Shown piece after piece: positions 55,400 through 64,000 of a DNA stretch of 64,000 bases; within the stretch, counting starts at the first letter, position 1; the number at the start of each line of letters is the position of its first letter. The translations under genes were made by a program, and so were the position numbers. The notes beneath the pieces were generated by a model. It was not told the DNA's origin, did not search any database, and worked only from the letters and a program-made list of their open reading frames with translations. Location: NCBI GenBank assembly GCA_029747015.1, contig JAKOGI010002444.1:1-64000 (forward strand), in the 5' to 3' direction. This DNA comes from Carnegiea gigantea (lineage: Eukaryota > Streptophyta > Magnoliopsida > Caryophyllales > Cactaceae).

Positions 55400-57214
55400 A
55401 ACAAATTAGGGGTTAGTTTTGGGAACCCAGATCCACTTGGGTCCCATTCTTTTTGAAGTGCAAATCTCATCTTTTCTAACCCATATTTGTTTTACATGAA
55501 TCAAGTTCTTTTCCATGGCATACCTTCTTATAGGACAAGTGTACTGATAATGCCCTGTTTTACCACAATGAAAACACACAATATTTTCTGGTAATCCTAT
55601 ATATTTTCTGTTAACAGGGTAATCAGTGTGCTTAGTCACAAAGCCTAATCCTCTTTTGCCCTGGTTACAGTGAGTGTTCAGTCAATTCAGTGCCTGGGAG
55701 GACCTGTTCCAGCGCTTGTTTGTAGCAAGGTCTGATTCTACTTGTTTTAACTTTTCAAACAATTTACTGTTCTCAACAAGTAGGGATTCTACCTTCTGTT
55801 TCAGTTCAAGAGACTCATTTTCAAGCTTAGTAAGGTTAGAAACAAAGGCTTCTTCTTTCATGCTTAAGGTCTTTTTGGATTTATTGAGGTCTTCATGCAA
55901 AATAATATTCTTCATATCAGTTTCAATTTTTTCACTTTTAAGGATTTTGTTTTCATGCTCTAATTCTCTAATATCCCTTTTCAACTCAGAACATGCATCC
56001 TTTAACATGCAATTTTCAGAATTAATAGCATCATACTCATCCATCAAAGTAACTAATAACTCTTAAAATTTTGCTTTATTTAGACCACGTACCTTATCCT
56101 TAAGCTGGGCTAGGCTGTCTATAGGCTCATCGTCAGAGTCAGAATCACTTCTGGCCATAAGAGCTATAGTAGCATCTTCCTCTTCAGTCCCTTCCTCATC
56201 TTCGGTAGAATCACCCCAAGCCGCAAGCATTGCCCTTGAGAAGCGCTTGGCAGAACTGTTTCCACCTTGTTCCCTGCGTTGTTTCCTGAACTGTTCAGGC
56301 TCTTGTTCCTCTTTCAGCAGTGGACAGTTTTTCACAATGTGATCATGTTTACCACATTTGAAACATCCAGTGAACTGTTCCCGATCATTGTTCCTGGGCT
56401 TGCTGAGGTTCTTCTTTTTGTTGTTCTCTTTGACCTTTTTAAAGAGCTTTTTGAATCATCGGGTGATCATGGCCAGTTCTTCTTCATCAAGGTCCGAACC
56501 ATCCTCTTCCATAGCCATTAAAGCAAGGCCTCGGTCTCTCTTGGTCTCCTCTTTCAGTTGAGAGCTTCTTCTAAGCTCATAAGTTTGGAGATTACCAATA
56601 AGTTCATCCAAGGTAATCTTTTTCAAGTCCTTGGCCTCTTGAATAGCCGTGACTTTGGCTTCCCAAGAATGAGGTAAAAACCTTAGGATCTTCCTCACCA
56701 ACTCTTCAGTGGGGAAGGATTTTCCTAGTGATTTTAACTTATTTATTATATGAGTGAAATGGGTATACATATCCATCACCGTTTCACGATCACCCCATTT
56801 CAAACAATTCATACTTTCTCATAAGTAGCTCAATGCGTGATTGATTCACTTGATTTGTGCCTTTATGAGCTACTTGAAGGGCATCCCATATGTCCTTGGC
56901 TGATTCGCACTCAGAGATGCGAGTATACTCATCCAGACCAAGATCAAAATACAAGTGTTTTTTGGCTTTGGCGTTTTTCTCCATCATCTTGAAGTCTTCG
57001 CATTGAACTCCTCTGGCTTTTTGGGAACTTTGCTTCCATCTTCAATCACTTTTGTGGAAATGAGTGGTCCATTTTTGATAAGCACCCACAACTCGTAGTC
57101 CTCAGCTTGAATGTAGTTTTCCATTCTATACTTCCACCAACTATAATGTTGATCATTAAAGTATGGTGGTCGAGTTATGGATTGCCCCTCACGCATGCCA
57201 TGTGGTGTACTCAT
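55400..57214 (-). pseudogene. copia gag (frameshifted)
   Basis: Starts MSTPHGMREGQS at 57214, 43 bp after the primer-binding site. UBN2-type gag words follow: YFNDQHYSWWKYRM, DIWDALQVAHKGTN and MYTHFTHIINKLKSLGK. Frame changes occur near 56985 and 56800. A first zinc knuckle, C-F-K-C-G-K-H-D-H-I-V-K-N-C, lies near 56330-56375 and a second, C-F-H-C-G-K-T-G-H-Y-Q-Y-T-C, near 55535-55575, both intact CX2CX4HX4C. A long coiled coil (55682-56047) separates them. Better preserved than the plus-strand copy. Confidence 0.86.
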
Positions 57215-57256
57215 GTTTAGGATCTCTCAAGAGGTTAATCTTTCTAATGAGAACCT

Positions 57257-57268
57257 GCTCTGATACCA
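57257..57268 (-). promoter_or_regulatory. primer-binding site (initiator Met tRNA type)
   Basis: Minus strand TGGTATCAGAGC, a perfect match to the common plant sequence, two bases inside the 5' LTR. Confidence 0.92.
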
Positions 57269-57270
57269 CT

Positions 57271-58793
57271 TGTTAGAATTGAGAGTACACTAACACAAGA
57301 GGGGGGGTGAATTGTGTTGGCAAATTTTTGCAATTTCTGGGAACAGGCTTGGGCCTTGTTTGGGATGACTGTTTGCAACGTGCACAGAAGGTGTAAAATA
57401 GCGAAAATAAGTAAAAAGTGAGAACACAAGATTTTTACGTGGAAACACCTCGAGCCCAACCGAGGCGAAAACCACGACCTACCCCAGTAGGATTTTCACA
57501 CACTTCCACTAAACGGGCTAAACACGTTATAAAGGTAACCTTCTCTATTACAATTGCAACACACGTAACTGTCTACCCTTAGACTAGTTACACACTACGT
57601 CCTAGTCTCCCAGACTTGGACACACTCACGTAATCGTCTTCCTAAGACGAATTACACATGTCCAAAGCCTCCCTAGGCTTGGACACACTCAACTCTCACT
57701 TGGATGAAAGAAGAGAATAAAGAAAAACGCCCTATTACAATGCTTCTCAACTAAGCTAATATAGGGTACAATGAAGTCCTAGTATGCCAACTTTGAAAGC
57801 TCAAATAACTCACTCACTAGACACGGTTCTCTTTTGAAACTTTTAAGCTCATGAACACTGAATTTTTACCTTTGAAAACCGATGCTTCTATCGTTCTAAG
57901 AAGCGACTTTATATAGTGCTTGGAAAAACGATTCCTCAAATTTTTGGAAACTAAAATCCCTAAAGAATATAGAATTTTTTAGCCACAAGGGATGAGGAAA
58001 CATGAGCTGGAAACACTTCCTAAACCGTGTGCATAAGGCGGTGATTCTCAGCAACTAGCCCATGTTTTTCTCAACAACCTTATCCACTTGCCAAAAATTG
58101 GATATTCTTTTTATTCAAAAAAGATTTTGCAAATCCCCTTAGATTTTAATAACCGTTTTTAGGGTAAGGGGTAAGATACTCCATAGAAAAATCTTTCTTG
58201 TAAATCTTGAGAAGCTGCTCAAAATCCAAAAGATAAAAACGTGAAAAATTGTTTTTCGCAGCTTATTCTGGAAACACCCTGAGCGTCCTATTTCCAGAAT
58301 TGTTTCGAAGGGTGATCCGAAATATTTTCCAAAAAAACAAAACCGTTTCAAGTAAGTGGTAAGTTAAGACTTTCTGATTGGCATATTAACAAGAGTCTAA
58401 AAATATAAAATCAAATTAAATCAAGACATCTTGTTGTAATCACTAGTCATCTTGTAAAAAATCGAATTTGCTGCAAACACTTCACAGGATCTTGTTTCTG
58501 ACGGCTGCACTTATATCCTGTGCTTCAAACACTTCGCAGAATCTGTTCTTCACGGCTGTTCTTGTATCACTGACTTGAGTACCTGTTCTTGATAATCCAT
58601 TAGTCAAGCAGTTTTAAGACTTGAGAATAGCAGTAAGAATCTGTTTTCGACCATGGTTAATCAAGCAATTTCAAAGTTTTCCAAACAGTATTTGGAACCT
58701 GTTCGATCAACACACTCAAGTGTATATTCCATTTGTGTTTGTTATCATCAAAACCTTACATTACATAATGATGGGGTCAACAATTTCCCAACA
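57271..58793 (-). repeat. 5' LTR of minus-strand copia
   Basis: 1523 bp, ends TGTTAGAATTGAG and CCCAACA on the plus strand; differs from the 3' LTR mainly by scattered single-base changes. Confidence 0.95.
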
Positions 58794-58798
58794 GTTTT

Positions 58799-59791
58799 GG
58801 ATTTGAAGGTTTATTCAAAATATCTATAAGCTTGTGATTGACTTTGAAATGCATATGGGATTGATGAGCATGTTTTAAGACACATGTTATGTGTTTATGG
58901 CTAATATGTGAACTTTTGTGGTAAAGTTGATTTGATGTATGTGCCAATTATTGTTATAGGCGGCCCGTTAGGTTGCTTAGCAGATTTTACTTTTTTTTAG
59001 ACTCTAGTGAGGACTATGAACCTAAAGGACATGATTGGTATGGAACAATCATGGTTAGTTTAGTAAATAGACTAACAGCAGAGTTTGTTTATAGATTTAG
59101 GTGAAAACGAGAGTCCTTGAATCGTAACTGATATAGGACAAGTACGACTAAGCTACTCTAATTGCCCGTTCCATGACATAAATGTGCTTGTGTGTGTTTG
59201 CGATAATTGTGAACATATTAGATATGGAGGGTATGAGTTTATTTTGATTCTTGAAGCAGATGCATGTTCTCTTATCGCCTCCTATATGTCATATGATATG
59301 TTCTGACTATATGTCATGAGATACGTATACTGTGTGATTATGTGTTAATCGGTTAATATGCAAAGTGTAACAACAGGGAAGGTAAGGATTATTCACTGGG
59401 TTCAGGGAGCTTATGACCTAATCATTTTTCAGGTTTTGAAAGCGAGAAGAGACCACAGGAGCATTAAGAGAACTAGGTAGCTCTGAGACACTTTTGAAGA
59501 ACTTATTTGGAATTGTAGGGCTCGTTGTATGTATATGTTATGGATTATGTTTAGTAAATACAGTTCTGAATGTATTTTGATTCGGATATATATAAGAACA
59601 TTATGGATACGGTTTAATGCATGTTTTAGATTGACCCTCCCGAACTTTAGTTAGATTTGGCTAAGAGCTTTCGCTGCTATCGGCCATCGGTAGGTTAATT
59701 ATGATTAAGAAGTTCATAGGGGCCTTGTGGGCGCTCCTAACTGGGCGTTCAAGGCAGTGACGCGCCTGCCCCCTTCGGATGGGGCGTTACA
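58799..59791 (+). repeat. solo LTR, right part
   Basis: About 1 kb after the second GTTTT copy, ending CGGATGGGGCGTTACA. No coding content. Confidence 0.8.
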
Positions 59792-59796
59792 GTGTC

Positions 59797-60179
59797 CTTC
59801 ATATGAAATTTGGTTGCCTTCTAGGCCTCTGCTATCCCCTTTTATTATGTTTTACTGTACTTGGAGATTTGGTTACCAAGCTGCCTACGTACTTATGGAA
59901 ACATTATAATTTCCAATGAGATCAAGTCATTATGCAGTTCAACAAAGTATTTTCTTTTATATATTTGTTTTACTGTGCATAGTTTATATTCTAGCGCAAA
60001 AGGAGTATTACAAAGCTTTTTTGTTTGAGTTTGTTTTTGCCGTTCACAGTTTATACTCTTGCGGGCGAGGAGTAATACAAAGGAATTTGACTTGAAAAAG
60101 CGAGCAGTTTATGCTCTTACTTAGGAGCTTTACAACATCCTATTTTAAGGATATTAACACTTCAAGAACTTGCCGTTAT
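59797..60179 (-). repeat. Tat 3' region with three degenerate ~60-bp repeats
   Basis: AGTTTATATTCT, AGTTTATACTCT and AGTTTATGCTCT at 59981, 60048 and 60106, each followed by an AGGAG.(A/T)TTACAA-like word. CTGCCTACGTAC near 59880 is the minus-strand version of the TACGTAGGCAG word common in Tat-type elements. No gene. Confidence 0.5.
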
Positions 60180-61440
60180 GGGTCCTACCTGAATCCCTTG
60201 TCCATCTACTATCTTGTAGGCATCATTTGAGCATACTTAATGAACAACATAAGGTCCTTCCCATTTCAGAGCGAATTTGCTTCTTGTCTTGTGGGTTATG
60301 ATGATTGGCCTCTTTAGGGCAAGCACTTGATCCCCAACTTAGAACGAGCGCGGCCGAACCTTTTTGTTGAACGCTCTTATTAGATGAGCTTGGTAGCATT
60401 CTAGCTTCTGTTGTGCCTGAACTTTTTTCTCATCAAGGGCCTCCAGCTCAGCTAAGCGAAGCCTGTGATTTTTGTCTTCCGCTAAACCTTCTTGGATGGT
60501 GATGTGAAGTGATGGGATTTGGAGCTCCAATAGTAAAATGACTTCAACTTCATACACTAGAGCGAAGGGGGTCGATTGTGTTGGCATCTTGTATGTGGTT
60601 CGGTATGCCCAAAGAGCCTCCCATAGTCTTTCATGCCAATCCCTTTTAAACTTTGGAACGACTTTTTTGAGTAAGTTACAAAGTATTTTATTAAAGGCTT
60701 CTGCCAGGCCATTTAAAGGGGTATGGTACATGGAAGACTTGTATTGGACAAACTTAAACTTCTTGCACATACTAGTCAATAGGCTGTTGACGAAGGGCTT
60801 ACCATTATCGGTGATAATGTACCTCGGCATACCATATTGATAGATAATGTGTATCCTTATGAAGTCGACCACATTTTCTTTTTTGACCTCCCTTAGTGAA
60901 ATTGCTTCCGCCCATTTAGAGAAGTAATCAGTGGCGACCAAGATGTAGGAGTGACCAGCAGATGATTTCGGCATGATTGGTCCAACGTCATCAAGCCCCC
61001 ATGCTTTAAAAGGCCAAGATTCCACCATTGGCTGGAGAGGTTCTAGAGGTTGATGTATAAAGTTAGCATGGAACTGGCAAGTACCACATCTCTTTGTATA
61101 ATTTATGCAATCTTGTACTATAGTAGGCTAGTAGTAACCCATCCTCTTAATGAGATCGTATAGCCTAGGCCTTGATTGGTGTGCTCCACATATACCTGAA
61201 TGAGCTTCTGCCATTGCTTGCTTTGCTTCTTCCATATCCAAGCATCGTAACCAAAGGTCAAGAAAAGAGCGTCGATAGAGCGTTTCGTTGTAGTAAAGAA
61301 AGCTCAGAGCTCTCCACTGTCTTTCTGTCTTATGCCTTGTGTCACTAGGAAGTTTTCTATGCTTTAAGTACTCAATTATATGTTGATGCCAGTGTTCTAC
61401 ATCTATTTCAAGAACACAAATCATGTTGACGTCTTCCTCT
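60180..61440 (-). pseudogene. Tat integrase (broken)
   Basis: The zinc domain has EAHSGICGAHQ, then, after a stop near 61127, TKRCGTCQFH. The catalytic core shows WGLDDVGPI (Asp), ATDYFSKWAEA, IITDNGKPF (second Asp), and the Glu position in LNGLAEAFNKIL reads Gly-Leu-Ala-Glu-Ala. ERLWEALWAYRTTYK follows. TGA/TAG stops at 60339 and about 60237 interrupt the C-terminal KFALKWEGPYVV segment. Orientation and order agree with a minus-strand gypsy pol. Confidence 0.87.
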
Positions 61441-61930
61441 GAGTCTTCATCATCGAGTGGAACAACCCAACCGCTACATACTGGAATTGTCATTGCTTCT
61501 TCTACCCCTAGTGCCAAAGTGACTGCGAGGCTTACAAGTGTATTAGCCATCTTGTTGGCACTACTTGGCACGTGCTCTAACTTGACTATGTCCAACTTAT
61601 TTAGCAGTCGTGATGCTTGCTTGTGATTTGGAATAGGGTCTTCTTTCTTAACCTCGTACTCATCAAGTAGTTGATTGATGATCAACTGCAAGTCACTATA
61701 TATGTTGAGGTCAGTAATCCCCATCTCAATACCCATTTGAAGACCTAAGCTGAGCACTTGGTACTCTGTCATATTGTTAGGGCATAACTGGTAAGCACAA
61801 ATGAATACGGGAGAATGTGCTTTCTAGGGGAGACGAAAACCACTCCTGCACCAGCGCTATCTCACCTAGCTGCTTAATCGAAATACATTTTTTAGGGAGG
61901 GAGAATATCGATGTAGAACACTTCTGCCCC
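61441..61930 (-). pseudogene. second (archaeal-type) RNase H of the Tat element (broken)
   Basis: A second RNase H between RNase H1 and integrase is a hallmark of the Tat lineage. The N-terminal strand with the first Asp (MYFD) lies near 61890 with a stop beside it. The frame then shows MTEYQVLSLGLQMGIEMGI (Glu) and LNIYSDLQLIINQLLDEYEV (Asp), then KLEHVPSSANKMANTLVSLA. The open frame covers 61128-61772. Confidence 0.83.
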
Positions 61931-63312
61931 TGGCAAATCATCATTTAGCTCCCAATCATCAGGAATTGGATAATCTGCTAAGAAATCTGTCAACGCTTTC
62001 CCCTTAACCACTCTTGAGGGTACATAGATAAGGTCGTACTACTTTAAGATTACAACCCATTTTTGCCAGTCGCCCATTTAAGATTAGCCTAGATAAGATG
62101 TACTTGATTGGATCAGCTTTGGAAACCACTTGCACTATATAGGCCTGCATGTAATGTTTGAGTTTCTGAATGGCAAAGATGTGCGACAAGCACATCTTTT
62201 GAATGGGGGAGTACTTCAATTCAGCACCAACCAATGTATTACCTAAGTAGTACAGGGCGACTTCTTTTTCTTCCTCGTTTTCCTGTACACATGACGCTCT
62301 TAAAGATTTTTCCTGAGCTGCAATGTACAATATGAGAGGGTTGCCAAGGACGAGTGCGCCAAACATCGGAGGATGGGACAAATACTCCTTTATTTTCTTG
62401 AAAGCCTTATGACACGATTCGTCCCACTCAAACGGTGCGCCCTTTTACATAAGGTGGCTGAAGGGATGGCAATGTCCTGCAAGATTTGAGATGAATATTT
62501 GGATATATGCCACGCAACCTTGAAGTTCGCGAAGCTCCCTGAGATTCTTACGCTCAGGCATCTCTTGGATTGCCTTGATCTTTCATTGGTCGATCTCAAT
62601 CCCTCTGTGATGAATGATGAAACCCAAGAATTTCCTAGAGGTGACATCAAACGCGTGCTTGACTGGATTCATCCTTGATTGATATCTCCGTAATCGCTCA
62701 AAGATTAGAGGAAGATCTTGTATGTAGTCCACCCTCTTTTTTGACTTGACTGCCAAATCATCGATATAGCACTTGACTTTTTTCTAGAGAATATCGTCAA
62801 AAATTGTTTGCATTGCCCTTTGGTAAGTTGCTCATGCATTCCTAAGTTCAAAGGGCATCACCTTATAGCAAAAAATGCCTTTGGATGTGCTGAAAGTTGT
62901 GGCCTTCTGATCTTCTGGGCAAAAAATCCATGAATGACAATGCTTCTTGCCCTGTAGTTGAGTCGATCATGAGTTTTGTGACAGGCAGCGAAAAATTATC
63001 TTCTGAACAAGCGTCGTTGAGATCCCAGAAGTTCACATAAATACGAAAGTTGCCCATTTTCTTCCTGACGGGCACAATGTTTGCGATCCATGTTGGGTAC
63101 TTGACCTTGCGAATGAATCCTGCCCCTATGAGTCTATTGACCTCTTTTTTCATTTCTAGTACCAACTCTGGGTGAAAACGTCCCTGAGGTTGCTTCTTAG
63201 GCAAAATACCCTTTTTGATAGATACATGGTGGGCGAAAATGTTTGCTTCTTCGGGTGTAAGTGATGATCTTACGTAGATAGGATGAGACTCTGCATTGGT
63301 TCTAAGATTCAA
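61931..63312 (-). pseudogene. Tat reverse transcriptase and RNase H1 (broken)
   Basis: RT begins in frame at 63312: VSIKKGILPKKQPQGRF, MKKEVNRLIGAGFIR and TWIANIVPVRKKMGNFRIYV. Frames then break near 62900; the palm with the YxDD region is heavily degraded (62700-62860). The connection follows in pieces (62390-62650), then RNase H1/tether words LGNPLILYIAAQEKSL, ALYYLGNTLVGAELKYSPIQ and ADPIKYILSR (62004-62381). No frame could give a working enzyme. Confidence 0.82.
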
Positions 63313-64000
63313 CTATTTTAACTCATCAACTGTAGCCCGCCTCCGTCTTCGAAAGTCTCACGAGTTGCGGCCAACTCTATCTCTGAGTCTAAGTTCTCAC
63401 ATTCATAGACTGTGATATGATTGGAAGAAATAACTTCTTCTTCCTAGGTCTCCTCGCTAGAGTTAGAGTTCATTTGTTGACCTGTGAAGATTACAGTACG
63501 CCTCTTTACTCTTCATGAACCGTCTGTCTTAACATCCAAGGTAGAGAAATGCTTCATACGAGGAGGGATAGATCTCTGAACTTGATTTATCACTCCCAAG
63601 TGGCTAAACGTAGAACTTTTCTCCTGCTGAAGCGGGGAGCTTGAAGACATTTCACCAGTTTTTATTCTAGCAAAGACTGAACGCTTTGGCTGGGGAATAT
63701 CTTTGATTCTATTGAAAACAAAGAGTTTGTGGTCTTTTCCTTTCCCTATACGGGTGAATACTAACAGATATTTTTTCAAAGTGGATGGTTGTAGCCTATC
63801 AAACACAGAGGGCTTGGGGTTAGGCAAAGCACTTTCGTTTTCACTCTCATCTACCTCTTCAGTTGAGATGTGTTAAATCACCAACTTCTTGTCCTTTCGT
63901 TGCCCAAAGATTTCTAACTGGCTGCAGTGGTGTGAAACCCAGTCCAACTTTAGAGAAGCCTACAGAACCTCCCTGCTCCTGAATTTTTCTCTAAGTTTTA
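63313..64000 (-). pseudogene. Tat protease-RT linker region (broken, partial)
   Basis: The frame at 63513-63827 has repeated SVF-x-R-(I/L) phrases (SVFDRLQP, FVFNRIKD, SVFARIK) and ends QRSIPPRMKHFSTLDVKTDGS. Such phrases are typical of the stretch between protease and RT in plant Tat elements. Upstream the reading frame changes several times and the element continues beyond the window. Confidence 0.65.

Larger units (their letters stand above)
48724..58793 (-). mobile_element. SIRE-type Ty1/copia element (minus), complete ends, RT deleted
   Basis: 10,070 bp with two LTRs of equal length (1523 bp), exact target duplication GTTTT (48719-48723 and 58794-58798), primer-binding site and polypurine tract. 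Gene order right to left: gag, protease, integrase, a stump of RT, RNase H, then an extra ORF. The LTRs look about 97 percent alike by eye, so it is one of the younger insertions here. Gag and pol have frameshifts, and most of RT is missing, so it cannot move by itself. Confidence 0.93.
46544..59791 (+). mobile_element. solo LTR of a gypsy element, split by a copia element
   Basis: Starts TGTAACACCCC and ends GGGGCGTTACA. The target duplication GTGTC is exact (46539-46543 and 59792-59796). Without the nested copia element and one GTTTT copy its length is about 3.17 kb. No gag or pol of its own remains, so it is a solo LTR from intra-element recombination. Plus orientation follows from the ends, which match those of the LTR at 248-2782. 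Confidence 0.88.
39846..64000 (-). mobile_element. Tat-lineage Ty3/gypsy element (minus), partial, with antisense ORF
   Basis: Pol reads right to left from the window edge to about 60180: protease linker, RT, RNase H, a second RNase H and integrase, the order diagnostic of the Tat lineage. Farther left, beyond a nested solo LTR, lies a plant mobile domain ORF on the opposite strand, then a polypurine tract and an LTR in minus orientation. The 5' LTR and gag are off-window. Many stops and frameshifts show it is dead. Linking the left and right parts rests on orientation and on the solo LTR's exact target duplication joining them. Confidence 0.78.

Overview
This is plant nuclear DNA, almost certainly from an angiosperm and probably a dicot. 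It holds one intact-looking host gene in about 60 kb of nested transposable elements. The plant assignment rests on Ty3/gypsy lineages with chromodomains or a second RNase H, SIRE-type Ty1/copia elements, CACTA transposons carrying plant gene exons, a plant mobile domain ORF, and a plant-type glyoxal oxidase. No bacterial features, CRISPR arrays, rRNA or tRNA genes were seen.

Layout. 1-2782: pol end and 3' LTR (TGTAATAGCCC...GGGCGTTACA) of a gypsy element that starts off-window. 3149-9387: decayed chromovirus with two LTRs; its 5' LTR carries heat-shock-element-like arrays and its 3' LTR holds a hAT-type MITE (8727-9325, exact 8-bp TSD). 9388-21893: decayed plus-strand SIRE-type copia element, missing the first 79 bp of its left LTR, split in RNase H by a 3.2-kb solo LTR (14767-17942), with an extra ORF between pol and the 3' LTR. 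22268-23959 (minus): single-exon glyoxal oxidase-like gene with all copper-radical residues. 24690-38260: degenerate copia remnant split by a 10.2-kb CACTA element (25581-35803, TSD TCT) and a 1.36-kb insertion (about 36313-37672). The CACTA element carries exons of two host genes (SDS22/PPP1R7-like and GET1/WRB-like), and a second CACTA element (29888-33948) sits inside a GET1 exon.

39846-64000 (minus, runs off the right edge): Tat-lineage gypsy element with RT, RNase H, second RNase H and INT, plus a plant mobile domain ORF antisense to pol. A solo LTR (46544-59791, exact TSD GTGTC) has inserted into it, and that solo LTR is split by a near-complete minus-strand SIRE-type copia element (48724-58793, 1523-bp LTRs, exact TSD GTTTT). 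That copy lacks most of its reverse transcriptase, so it cannot be autonomous. It also carries an extra ORF after pol.

Order of events. Tat element, then the solo LTR (or its parent), then the minus copia; copia remnant, then CACTA-1, then CACTA-2; plus copia, then solo LTR; chromovirus, then hAT MITE. The chromovirus has no matching TSD and abuts a truncated copia LTR, which points to ectopic recombination. Apart from the glyoxal oxidase gene, every protein-coding stretch I recognise belongs to, or was captured by, a mobile element, and nearly all are broken.
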